From Prosthecobacter debontii (GTDB lineage Bacteria; Verrucomicrobiota; Verrucomicrobiia; Chthoniobacterales; Chthoniobacteraceae), in the NCBI GenBank assembly GCA_945905735.1, contig CAMDQC010000035.1, forward strand, positions 1-39,914: a DNA stretch of 39,914 bases. The letters are read 5' to 3'. The notes beneath the pieces are model-generated. The model was given only the letters and a program-made list of their open reading frames with translations. It was not told the origin of the DNA and ran no database searches. The position numbers and the translations under genes were made by a program. Position 1 is the first letter of the stretch. Every line of letters starts with the position of its first letter. Positions 27,085 through 36,228 of this stretch are shown piece by piece.

Positions 27085-30000
27085 ATGAAATTCCAGAAGT
27101 CCGCTCTCGTGGCTTTGCTGCTAGCCGGCGTGGCGCACGCGGCGGACACGACGACCGTATTCAACGAAGTGATGTATCACCCGTCTGGTGCTGCCGATCC
27201 GGAGTGGGTGGAGCTTCACAACAAGATGTCGGTAAATATGGACCTCTCAGGATGGGAGATTTCCGGCGGAGTGAATTTCACTTTTCCAAATGCAACGGTG
27301 ATCACTGCGGGCGGGTATCTCGTGGTGGCGTCGAATCCCGGGGCGATGCCCGGCGTCACCGCGCTGGGGCCGTGGACGGGCTCGCTGAACAACGGCGGCG
27401 AAACCATCCGCCTGCGCGACCGCACTCGGCGCGTGATGGATGAGCTGAGCTACAACGATGGCAGCGCGTGGCCTCTCGGCGCGGATGGCGGCGGGTTCTC
27501 GATTGCGCGGCGGGCGGGTCATTTGTCGGGCATTCTGCCGGAACACTGGGTGGCATCGGTGTCGCGCGGCGGGACTCCGGGGGCGGGGAATTTCGATTCG
27601 ACGCTGGGTGCGCCGCAAGCGGTGTTCGGGCTTGGCGATGCGTGGCTTTATCACGGCTCCAGCGCGGGGCTCGCGGGCGGATGGGCGGCGACTTCTTACG
27701 CGGCGGGAACGGGCGGATGGCTTTCGGGAAATGGCGTGTTGGCGTTTGAAGATGTGGTGCTCCCGGCGACGGTGGGCACTGTGCTGCCGACCCCGGCCTC
27801 GCATCCCACGGGGACTTATTACTTTCAAAAGCAGTTCACGTTTTCCGGCACGCCATCGCAGGTGCAGCTCTCGCTGCGAACGCTGACGGATGATGGCGCG
27901 GTGATTTATCTCAACGGCACGGAAGTCGTACGGCAGCGCATGGCGACGGGCTCGGTGACAGCGGCAACCCGCGCTTCGGACGAAGTCGGGAACGCGGGTT
28001 TTGAGAATTTGACGCTGCCTACAGCGGCGCTGGTGAACGGCACGAACACGCTGAGCGTCGAGGTGCATCAGGCAGGCATGCCGCTGGTTTCGGCGCCGGG
28101 AACGGGCGGGCTGACACTGAGCGGGCTGACGCTCGATCAAGTCGGCGGCGTGATTTTTTCGACGAACCATTCGCGTCAGCCGGGAGCGGTGGCGTTTGCG
28201 AAAGATCTGGTTGGCAATGGTGCGTACGCGCCGACACATACGATTGCGAATTTGAACAACGGGACGTATGGAAACCCGTCGTCGTGGATTGGCAATTCGC
28301 TGAATTCGTTTTGCGGTGTGAGCTTTGGCGCGACAGCGGTGAGCGTGGGTCGTGTTGCGTGGGGACGCGATAATACCGCGACATCCGGAGATCGCACCGT
28401 CGGTCTTTACACTCTTCAATACACATCCGTTCCGAGCCCGACAGCATCGACCCCGCAGACGGGAAATCCCTCGACAGGCTGGGCGACCATCGGCACGGCT
28501 ACGTATCCGGCAGATGGATTGCCTTACAGCCAGCGCCACGCGTTTTCGTTCACTCCGGTGATGGCCACGGGCATCCGGCTCACGGTGCCGGGCGATGGAG
28601 TCGGCACTGGCGCGTGCGTCGATGAACTGGAGGCTGCTCCTTCTGGCGCGGCTGCGTCGGCAATTTTCTCGCTGATGGCCACGGGTGGCTTGATCGATAC
28701 CGCAGGCGATATGGCGCGGACCGGAACTGCGTTTGCGAAGGACCTTATCGGCAACGGTGCGCATGCGCCGACACATACGATTCCGAACTTGAACGACGGT
28801 GTTTTTGGCAACGGGAATTCGTGGATTGGCAATACGTCGAATTCGTTCTGCGGAATCAGCTTCGCGACGGCTCGGCCGATGGGACGCATCGCTTTCGGGC
28901 GCGACAATACGGCCACCTACACGGACCGCACGCTCGGTGGATACACGGTGCAATACACCACAGTGGCGAGTCCAACTGCATCGACGCCCGACGCATCGTG
29001 GACGACCATCGGCGTGATCAATGTGGACGGCTCGTTTCCATCGCCTTCGCAACGCCACGTCTATGAATTCGCGGCGGTAAATGCCACGGGCCTGCGCGTT
29101 CTCACGCCCGACGGCGCGTGCATCGACGAATTGGAAATCTACGCGCCGGTGAATCCCGATATCGTATGGGGAGCTTCGTTGGAAACGCGGCAGATCATCC
29201 CGCTGCCAATCCCGCCCTCGCTGCGTATCTCGGAAATCGCGGGATCGAGCGCAGGGACGTGGCGCTTGGAGATCCAGAATACGGGCGGTTCCTCCATAAA
29301 TGTCGGCGGCCTTGTGATCGCCGCGAGCGGCATCGCAGGCGGATACACATTCCCCGCGCAGACGCTCCCGCCGGGTGGTCTGCTCGTGCTGGACCAGGCG
29401 ACGCTCGGCTTTCGTCCGCTGCTCGACGACCGCGTCTTTTTAATGACCGCCGGCAGCGCTGTGCTGATCGATGCCGCCGCAGTGAAGGCGACAACCCGCG
29501 CCCGCGATAGTCAGGGGCGGATGCTCGTGCCGGTGGCGGATTCATTTGGCGGAGCGAATGCGTTCGCGCTGAACAGCGACATTGTCATCAACGAAGTGAT
29601 GTATCATTTCGCTCCGAACTCCGGGCCGGTGACGGAAAATCCCGAGGAGTGGATCGAGCTTCGCAACAAGAGCGCCGCCCCCGTGAGCGTCGCGGGCTGG
29701 AGACTCGACGACGCTGTTTCATTCACGATTCCCGCGGGCACGACGATTCCGGCGGGCGGTTTTCTTGTCGTGGCAAAAGATGCGGCGACGCTCGCTGCAA
29801 AATGGCCCGAGCACAGCACACGCATCATCGGCAATTTCTCCGGATCGCTTTCCAATACGACCGACCGCATCGTGCTCGATGACGCAGTCGGGAATCCCGT
29901 GAACGAAGCCCGTTACTATACCGGCGGCGCATGGCCCGAGACGCCGGACGGCGGCGGCGCATCGCTGGAACTGCGCGACCCGCGGGCCGACAACTCCATC

Positions 30001-33000
30001 GGCAGCGCGTGGGCGGCGAGCGATGAAAGCAGCGATACGGCGTGGCAAAACGTGAGCTACACAATGGTCGCCGGGCAGACTTTTGGGCAGACACTTTGGA
30101 ACGAATTCCGCCTCGGCTTGCTCGACGCTGGCGAATGCCTCGTGGACGACGTGAGCGTTGTGCGTGTGAGCAACAGCCAGCAACTCATCCAGGGCGGCAA
30201 TTTCGAGTCGCTCTCTGCAAAATGGCGCGTGCTCGGAAATCACGGCGCGAGCGCCATCGAGTCGGAGCCGGGCGTCCCGTCGAACCACGTCCTGCGCATC
30301 CGCTCGACCGGCCCATTTTCGTGGAACCACAATCACATTGAGACGTCGTTCACCGGAAACACCGCGCTTGTGGACGGGCAGACGTACACCGTGAGCTTCC
30401 GCGCGCGCTGGCTGTCCGGCACGAACCAGCTCAACACCCGCGGCTACTACTCGCGACTCGCTCGCACCACGGAACTCTCAATGGCCACACGCATCGGCAC
30501 GCCCGGCGCGGTGAACTCCCGCGCAGTCGCAAATCTCGGCCCGACACTGAGCGGTCTGGCTCACTCTCCTGCGATTCCAAGTGCTGGAGAACCCGTGAGC
30601 GTGAGCGCGACGGCGACCGATCCGAATGGCGTGGCGTCGCTGACGTTGCGCTACGCGCTCAATGGCAGCGCGACTTTTGCCAGCGTGCCGATGACCGCGA
30701 GCGGCGCGACGTATTCCGCGCAAATACCCGGTCAGGCCGCCGCCACGATCGTGCAGTTTTATATCGAGGCCGCCGACAGCGCGGCTGCAACCTCCGTGCT
30801 GCCCGCCGCTGGCGCAGCTTCGCGCGCGCTGTATCTCGTGAACGACGGCGCAGGCACTGCGCTCGCCGCGCACGAACTGCGCGTCATCATGCTCCCTGCG
30901 GACTCCACGACTCTGCTTGCCCCGCTGAATCGCTTGAGCGACGGGCGCATCGGCGGCACCGCAGTTTATCGCCGCAGTGAGGTGTTTTACGATGTTGGCG
31001 TGCGATTGCAGGGAACTGCGGCGGGCCGCATTCGGGATGGCGAGGATTATCCCGGCTACGATGTCGGATTTGCCGCCGACCATTTGTTCCGCGGGCTGCA
31101 CAACAATTTAAATATCGATCGCAGCGGGCGCGGGCCGGTCATCCGGCAGCAGCACGAGATTTATGTGAAGCACGCATTTCACAGGGCGGGCGTGCCATGC
31201 ACTTACGATGATCTCGTCTATTTCATCTCGCCGAACGGGATCCACACCGGCACCGCGATCATGCAGATGGCTGGCTACGGCAGTGAATTTGTGAGCTCGG
31301 AGTTCGGCGGAGACGGCACCGTGTTCAATATGGACGGCACCTACGAACCATCCACGACGACCGACGGGAATTTCGAGAGCTTCAAGAACCCCGTCCCGCT
31401 CGCGGCGCAGCTTCAGGCGGACTTCACAAACCTCGGCATCGACAAGGAGCAGTACCGCGGGCAGCTCGATCCCCGCGCGGGAAGCCGTGCGGACGATTAC
31501 ACGGGGCTCATCGCATTCAGTCAGGCGATGGCGGACACCGGTCCGAATTTCGCGACGAACATCGCAGCCCGAATGGACGTCGATGAATGGATGCGGTGCG
31601 CCGCGCTTTACTCGCTCTTCGGTGTGGCTGACTGCTACATGACCAACGGATTTCAGCACAACTTCCGCGTGCATGTCCCGAGCGACGGAATGAACGTCAC
31701 CGCGCTCGCGTGGGACATGGACTTTGTCCACAACTTCGCCACGAACAGCCCTGCGATTCTTGTCGGCGGCAATTTGCTGCGCGTCATGAACACCGTTCCC
31801 GGCGCGCGCCACGCCTACTACGGCCATCTGCACGACCTCTGCCAGACGGTTTACAACAGCACTTACATGACGCCTTGGCTTTCGCACTATGGCAGCGTCG
31901 TCGGGCAGAATTACACGGGGAACGTGAACTACATCGAGGCACGCCGCACCAGCGTCCTGTCGCAACTCCCCGCGACTGTACCGTTCTCGATCACAACAAA
32001 CGGTGGAGCGAATTTCACTGTAAATGCCGCGAGTACCACGCTCGCCGGAAACGGCTGGATCAACGTCCGCGAAATCCGCCGCAGCGATACGAATGCCGCG
32101 CTCGACCTCACGTGGACGACCGACACGGCATGGACTGGCGTTGTTGGACTGAACTTCGGCGCAAATCCAATCACGCTCATCGCCTACGATGGCAGCGGCG
32201 CGCAGGTCGGCACAGCGAGCATCACCATCACCAGCACGCTCCCTGCGCCGAATCCCCGCGACCATCTCCGCATCACAGAAATCCACTACAACCCCGCCGA
32301 CCCTGCTGGTGGCGAAACCGCCGCGAGTACGGACAACGACGACTTTGAGTTCATCGAACTGCGCAACTTCCACCCGACGCAGAACCTCGACATCAGCCTC
32401 TGCAAATTCACCGTCGGCGTGGACTTCACATTCCCGTCCCCGACGGTGCTCGGCCCAGGCGAATACATTCACGTCGCGCGACACCTTGCAGCATTCAACG
32501 CCCGCTACGGCGCAGTGCCGCGCCGCGTCGGCCCATACGGCCCAGCCGACGTTCTTTCCAACGGCGGCGAGACGCTCACGCTCGTGGACGCTACCGGCGC
32601 GGTGGTCCAATCCATCACCTACAACGACGCATGGTTCCCGCAAACCGACGGCCCCGGCCACTCGCTCATCGTAGTCGCGCCGGACCTCGCGCTCGATCGC
32701 ACCGTCCCATCCAGCTTCCGTGCGAGCACCGCAATCGGCGGAAATCCAAACAACTCCGACGCCGCGACATTCACCGGCACACCAACCGCCGACCTCGACG
32801 GCGACGGACTCACCGCATTCCTCGAACACGCCCTCGGCACCAGCGACGGCGTCGCAAACACCAGCGGCATCGCCGTTACCCGAGAGCCCGACGGCGCGCT
32901 CACACTCACATTCACCTCCCGCCTGAACGCCGACGACGTAGTCCTCTCGCTGGAAACCGGCGCAGCGCTCAACGCATTTACACCCGCCACGCCAACCGTC

Positions 33001-33105
33001 CTCTCCGCAGTGCAAAGCGGCACGATGCTCACGCAAACATGGCGCGTCGCCCCGCCAAACGGGGCCGCCCAGTTTTTCGTGAGGCTAAAGGCGACAGCGC
33101 GCTGA
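27085..33105 (+). CDS. Giant exported lamin-tail / discoidin-like / CotH-like protein
   Basis: The 2006-residue protein starts at ATG 27085 (MKFQKSALVALLLAGVAHAA, a signal peptide), 5 bp after the previous stop; a TTG at 27076 would overlap it. In order: lamin-tail domain 1 (VFNEVMYHPSGAADPEWVEL); a galactose-binding-like segment (YYFQKQFTF, DDGAVIYLNGTEV); two discoidin-like modules (nt about 28150-28640 and 28670-29145; LNNGTYGNPSSWIG, LNDGVFGNGNSWIG, CIDELEIYAP); lamin-tail 2 (INEVMYHFAPNSG); a CBM-like jelly roll; a CotH-kinase-like region (FRGLHNNLNIDRSGRGPV, ALAWDMDFVHNF); lamin-tail 3 (LRITEIHYNPADP); and an Asp-rich C-terminal module (DLDGDGLTAFLEHALGTSDG). It is secreted. Whether the CotH-like part is catalytic is unknown. 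It is probably co-transcribed with the giant protein upstream. Confidence 0.9.
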   Translation: MKFQKSALVALLLAGVAHAADTTTVFNEVMYHPSGAADPEWVELHNKMSVNMDLSGWEISGGVNFTFPNATVITAGGYLVVASNPGAMPGVTALGPWTGSLNNGGETIRLRDRTRRVMDELSYNDGSAWPLGADGGGFSIARRAGHLSGILPEHWVASVSRGGTPGAGNFDSTLGAPQAVFGLGDAWLYHGSSAGLAGGWAATSYAAGTGGWLSGNGVLAFEDVVLPATVGTVLPTPASHPTGTYYFQKQFTFSGTPSQVQLSLRTLTDDGAVIYLNGTEVVRQRMATGSVTAATRASDEVGNAGFENLTLPTAALVNGTNTLSVEVHQAGMPLVSAPGTGGLTLSGLTLDQVGGVIFSTNHSRQPGAVAFAKDLVGNGAYAPTHTIANLNNGTYGNPSSWIGNSLNSFCGVSFGATAVSVGRVAWGRDNTATSGDRTVGLYTLQYTSVPSPTASTPQTGNPSTGWATIGTATYPADGLPYSQRHAFSFTPVMATGIRLTVPGDGVGTGACVDELEAAPSGAAASAIFSLMATGGLIDTAGDMARTGTAFAKDLIGNGAHAPTHTIPNLNDGVFGNGNSWIGNTSNSFCGISFATARPMGRIAFGRDNTATYTDRTLGGYTVQYTTVASPTASTPDASWTTIGVINVDGSFPSPSQRHVYEFAAVNATGLRVLTPDGACIDELEIYAPVNPDIVWGASLETRQIIPLPIPPSLRISEIAGSSAGTWRLEIQNTGGSSINVGGLVIAASGIAGGYTFPAQTLPPGGLLVLDQATLGFRPLLDDRVFLMTAGSAVLIDAAAVKATTRARDSQGRMLVPVADSFGGANAFALNSDIVINEVMYHFAPNSGPVTENPEEWIELRNKSAAPVSVAGWRLDDAVSFTIPAGTTIPAGGFLVVAKDAATLAAKWPEHSTRIIGNFSGSLSNTTDRIVLDDAVGNPVNEARYYTGGAWPETPDGGGASLELRDPRADNSIGSAWAASDESSDTAWQNVSYTMVAGQTFGQTLWNEFRLGLLDAGECLVDDVSVVRVSNSQQLIQGGNFESLSAKWRVLGNHGASAIESEPGVPSNHVLRIRSTGPFSWNHNHIETSFTGNTALVDGQTYTVSFRARWLSGTNQLNTRGYYSRLARTTELSMATRIGTPGAVNSRAVANLGPTLSGLAHSPAIPSAGEPVSVSATATDPNGVASLTLRYALNGSATFASVPMTASGATYSAQIPGQAAATIVQFYIEAADSAAATSVLPAAGAASRALYLVNDGAGTALAAHELRVIMLPADSTTLLAPLNRLSDGRIGGTAVYRRSEVFYDVGVRLQGTAAGRIRDGEDYPGYDVGFAADHLFRGLHNNLNIDRSGRGPVIRQQHEIYVKHAFHRAGVPCTYDDLVYFISPNGIHTGTAIMQMAGYGSEFVSSEFGGDGTVFNMDGTYEPSTTTDGNFESFKNPVPLAAQLQADFTNLGIDKEQYRGQLDPRAGSRADDYTGLIAFSQAMADTGPNFATNIAARMDVDEWMRCAALYSLFGVADCYMTNGFQHNFRVHVPSDGMNVTALAWDMDFVHNFATNSPAILVGGNLLRVMNTVPGARHAYYGHLHDLCQTVYNSTYMTPWLSHYGSVVGQNYTGNVNYIEARRTSVLSQLPATVPFSITTNGGANFTVNAASTTLAGNGWINVREIRRSDTNAALDLTWTTDTAWTGVVGLNFGANPITLIAYDGSGAQVGTASITITSTLPAPNPRDHLRITEIHYNPADPAGGETAASTDNDDFEFIELRNFHPTQNLDISLCKFTVGVDFTFPSPTVLGPGEYIHVARHLAAFNARYGAVPRRVGPYGPADVLSNGGETLTLVDATGAVVQSITYNDAWFPQTDGPGHSLIVVAPDLALDRTVPSSFRASTAIGGNPNNSDAATFTGTPTADLDGDGLTAFLEHALGTSDGVANTSGIAVTREPDGALTLTFTSRLNADDVVLSLETGAALNAFTPATPTVLSAVQSGTMLTQTWRVAPPNGAAQFFVRLKATAR

Positions 33106-33150
33106 GCGGCTTGCTCTTTTCTGCGACCGTCGCCAGCCTCAGTAGAATCT

Positions 33151-34485
33151 ATGCACCGTTTCGCTGTCTTCTTCCTCGGTCTCGCCGGTTTGCTTTTTGC
33201 CCAGCAGCCGCCGTATGATATCTTTCCTGCGGCGGAGGTGCCGTACTATCGGGTTCGCTATGAGGCTTCCGCCAAGCAGGGCGAATTGATTTTTCCGGCG
33301 AACTACACCGTCTGGATTCCGCCCGGTGTGAAGACGGTGCGTGGGGTGATTGTTCATCAACACGGCTGCGGAGAGGGGTCGTGCAAATCGGGGCTTACAG
33401 GCGCGTTCGACCTGCACTGGCAGGCGCTCGCCAAAAAGCACGATTGCGCGCTCCTGGCTCCGTCGTATGGGCAACCGGAGAAGGCGAACTGCCAGATGTG
33501 GTGCGATCCGCGCAACGGCTCGGACGCGGCGTTTCAAAAAGGGCTCGCCGATTTGGGCGTGAAATCGGGGCATCCCGAACTGGCGCGCGTTCCGTGGGCG
33601 CTGTGGGGACACAGCGGCGGCGGGCATTGGGCGGGCGGCATGACGCTTCTTCATCCCGAGCGTGTGGTGGCCGCGTGGCTGCGGTCGGGAGTGCCGCTGC
33701 TCCACTCAAACGCAGCGCGCTCCGAAATCAAAACGCATATTTTGCCCGACGCCGCGCTGACCGTGCCGATGATGTGCAATCTCGGAACGAAAGAGGGATT
33801 CAGCGTGAAGGACGGGCGGTTCGCTGGCGCGTGGCCTGCAAACGAAGCGTTCTTTGCGGCGGTTCGCGGTCGCGGCGGAGTCATCGGCGTGTCCATCGAT
33901 CCGCTCACCGCGCACGAATGCGGCAACCAACGATACCTCGCGATCCCGTGGCTCGACGCCTGTCTCACGGCCCGCCTGCCGTCCGAAGCCGGTGGGTCGC
34001 TCAAGCCCATGCCCGCTGCGGGCGCGTGGCTCGCGCCGCTGCCTGCGGTCGGCACGGCAGTTATCACTCCGGTTGCGGTCGCGCAATTCACCGGGGCAAA
34101 GGAAAAGTCTGTGTGGCTGCCAAATGAGTCCATCTCGAAAGCGTGGACGCAGTATATGAAAGACACCGCCGTGAGTGATACCACGCCACCTCCCGCGCCG
34201 ACCAACATTCGCGTGAGCGGCAACGAGCTCACATGGGACGCCGAGGCCGACCTCGAAAGTGGACTCGCACATTTCATCATCGAGCGTGACGGCGAAGTCG
34301 TCGCGACCATTCCGGAGCGGGGCAAGAATCCGTTTGGACGTCCTGTTTTCCAAAATCTGCAATACAGCGACACGCCCACGCAGCCATTGGTCGCGAAGCG
34401 CTTCACCGACACAAAGGCGGAGGCTGGAAAACAATACCGCTACCGCGTCGTCGCGGTGAACACTGCGGGGCTGAAATCGCAGTAG
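33151..34485 (+). CDS. Secreted alpha/beta hydrolase with C-terminal fibronectin III-like domain
   Basis: The 444-residue protein has a signal peptide ([17 protein letters not shown], then QQPPYDIF). The alpha/beta hydrolase core shows the oxyanion region [13 protein letters not shown], then CALLAPSYG, and the nucleophile elbow [14 protein letters not shown] candidate catalytic His is in [13 protein letters not shown]. Cysteines in [11 protein letters not shown] and CQMWCDP may form disulfides. About residues 345-444 are a fibronectin type III-like domain ([20 protein letters not shown] to [13 protein letters not shown]). Likely an esterase or deacetylase acting on an exported substrate; the specificity is not readable. 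It lies 45 bp after the giant LTD gene on the same strand, so it may belong to the same operon. Confidence 0.82.
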   Translation: MHRFAVFFLGLAGLLFAQQPPYDIFPAAEVPYYRVRYEASAKQGELIFPANYTVWIPPGVKTVRGVIVHQHGCGEGSCKSGLTGAFDLHWQALAKKHDCALLAPSYGQPEKANCQMWCDPRNGSDAAFQKGLADLGVKSGHPELARVPWALWGHSGGGHWAGGMTLLHPERVVAAWLRSGVPLLHSNAARSEIKTHILPDAALTVPMMCNLGTKEGFSVKDGRFAGAWPANEAFFAAVRGRGGVIGVSIDPLTAHECGNQRYLAIPWLDACLTARLPSEAGGSLKPMPAAGAWLAPLPAVGTAVITPVAVAQFTGAKEKSVWLPNESISKAWTQYMKDTAVSDTTPPPAPTNIRVSGNELTWDAEADLESGLAHFIIERDGEVVATIPERGKNPFGRPVFQNLQYSDTPTQPLVAKRFTDTKAEAGKQYRYRVVAVNTAGLKSQ

Positions 34486-34532
34486 CGGTTTTGCGTGCCG
34501 CGTGAAAAACGTGTTCGCTCTTACTTCTTTCT

Positions 34533-36077
34533 CTACCCAGCCGTGAAGGTCTGCGCGGCTGGCGCTCCACCGACGACACGTTTCACCGCTGGATCATTCG
34601 CGGCGAGATGCGTGAGGGCGTGGAAGACTTCCTCGGCGTCGCCTTTGATTGCGTAGGCGATCTGCGCTGCGGTTTGTGGTGTGGCGGTGAGCGTTTTGCG
34701 GACGGCGAGCATCGTAGCGAGGACGGAGGCGGCTGCTTTTTTGCCCGCTTCGACGCCGGGTTGGTGGTAGGCGTTGATGTTCACGAGGGCGCCGTAGAAG
34801 CCCACTGCGCGGTCGTAGAGCGCGATGAGTGCGCCGATCATGCGCGGGGTGACTTCGGGGATGCTGATGGTGAGGTTGTCGCGCTGGGCCTCGTAAAGCG
34901 CGGTGCGGGTGCCGCGTAGGAAGCCTTGCAGGAAGTCGCCGGTCTTCACGCCGGGCTCGACTTCGATACTGTCACCGCTGCGGGATTTGCGGACTTCGAT
35001 GAGCGTGGCGAAGAAATTATTCACGCCGTCGCGGAGCTGCTGGACGTAGGCGTGCTGGTCGGTGGAGCCTTTGTTGCCATACACGGCGATGCCTTGCTCG
35101 GCGACGTTGCCGTCGAGGTCGAGCTTCTTGCCGAGGCTCTCCATGACGAGTTGCTGGAGATACTTCGAGAACAGCGTGAGCCGATCTTTATACGGCAAAA
35201 TGACCATATCTTTCTTGCCCTTGCCGCCGCCCGCGAAGTGCCACATGAGGGCGAGCATCATCGAAGGGTTTTTCGTCGTCTCGGCGATGCGCGTCCAGTC
35301 GTCCATCTCGGCGGCACCTTGGAGGATGTCGCCGACGTTCAGCCCTTGCAGCGCGAGCGGGACGAGGCCCACGGCACTCATCACGCTCGTGCGCCCGCCG
35401 ACCCAGTCCCACATGGGGAACCGCTTCAGCCAGCCCTTCTCCGTCGCGTATTTGTCGAGCTGGGAGCCGGGACCCGTGACCGCTACGGCGTGGCTTGGGA
35501 AATCGACGCCCGCTTTCTTGTAGGCCGCCTCGGCTTCGAGCATCCCGTTGCGCGTCTCGGCTGTGCCTCCGCTTTTGGAGATGACGACGCAGAGCGTGTG
35601 GTTGAGCCGATGGGCGAGCGTCTGGAGTGTGCGGTCAATGCCGTCGGGGTCTGTGTTGTCGAAGAAATACAGCCGCATTTTATCGTCCGCCGTCCCGAGT
35701 GCATCGGCGACGAATTGAGGGCCGAGCGCCGAGCCGCCGATGCCGATCACGAGCACATCGGAAAAGCGGTCGCCCTTGTGCGTGCTCATCGCAAATTCTT
35801 TGACGGAGGCGTAAGTCGTCACGATCTCCTCGCGGAGCGCCTGCGTGGGAGCCAGTTCCGCCGCGCGCAGCCAATAGTGCCCCACCATCCGGCCCTCATC
35901 GGGGTTGGCGACTGCGCCGCCCTCCAGCGCCTTCATGGCGACGAACGCCTTCTGCGCCAGCGGCTCCATGCCCGCGAGCCATTCATCGGAAAAGCGCACG
36001 CGGCTCACGTCGAGCGAGAGGCCGAGTTGTTCGTTGGAGAGGTGGTATTTTTGAAAGCGATCCCAGAGACTGTTCAT
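34533..36077 (-). CDS. pgi: Glucose-6-phosphate isomerase
   Basis: Pgi interconverts glucose 6-phosphate and fructose 6-phosphate in glycolysis and gluconeogenesis (cytoplasm). The 514 residues contain the sugar-phosphate-binding [37 protein letters not shown], the [20 protein letters not shown] signature region, and [15 protein letters not shown] with the active-site His. The C-terminal part has the Lys region ([10 protein letters not shown]). Length lies between the short Bacillus type and the E. coli type. ATG 36077 ([13 protein letters not shown]) is chosen; the frame is open further, but the extra residues look like translated leader. Confidence 0.95.
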   Translation of the reverse strand: MNSLWDRFQKYHLSNEQLGLSLDVSRVRFSDEWLAGMEPLAQKAFVAMKALEGGAVANPDEGRMVGHYWLRAAELAPTQALREEIVTTYASVKEFAMSTHKGDRFSDVLVIGIGGSALGPQFVADALGTADDKMRLYFFDNTDPDGIDRTLQTLAHRLNHTLCVVISKSGGTAETRNGMLEAEAAYKKAGVDFPSHAVAVTGPGSQLDKYATEKGWLKRFPMWDWVGGRTSVMSAVGLVPLALQGLNVGDILQGAAEMDDWTRIAETTKNPSMMLALMWHFAGGGKGKKDMVILPYKDRLTLFSKYLQQLVMESLGKKLDLDGNVAEQGIAVYGNKGSTDQHAYVQQLRDGVNNFFATLIEVRKSRSGDSIEVEPGVKTGDFLQGFLRGTRTALYEAQRDNLTISIPEVTPRMIGALIALYDRAVGFYGALVNINAYHQPGVEAGKKAAASVLATMLAVRKTLTATPQTAAQIAYAIKGDAEEVFHALTHLAANDPAVKRVVGGAPAAQTFTAG

Positions 36078-36228
36078 AAGGCCGCGAAGAAAAGCGGATG
36101 CGCCGCGAAATGTCGAGAGTCTCGGTGGCAGCTCAATTTGAACCACTAAACAGAACCACAAAGGCTGTTGCAGCGGAGTTGCCACGGTTCACACAGGCTG
36201 CTAAAGGGAGCGAAGAAATCCAACGTCT

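Noticed and set aside
31108..33036. 642-codon minus-strand frame
   Set aside because: Antisense shadow of the LTD/CotH giant gene; composition is Arg/Val/Glu-rich with no family pattern.
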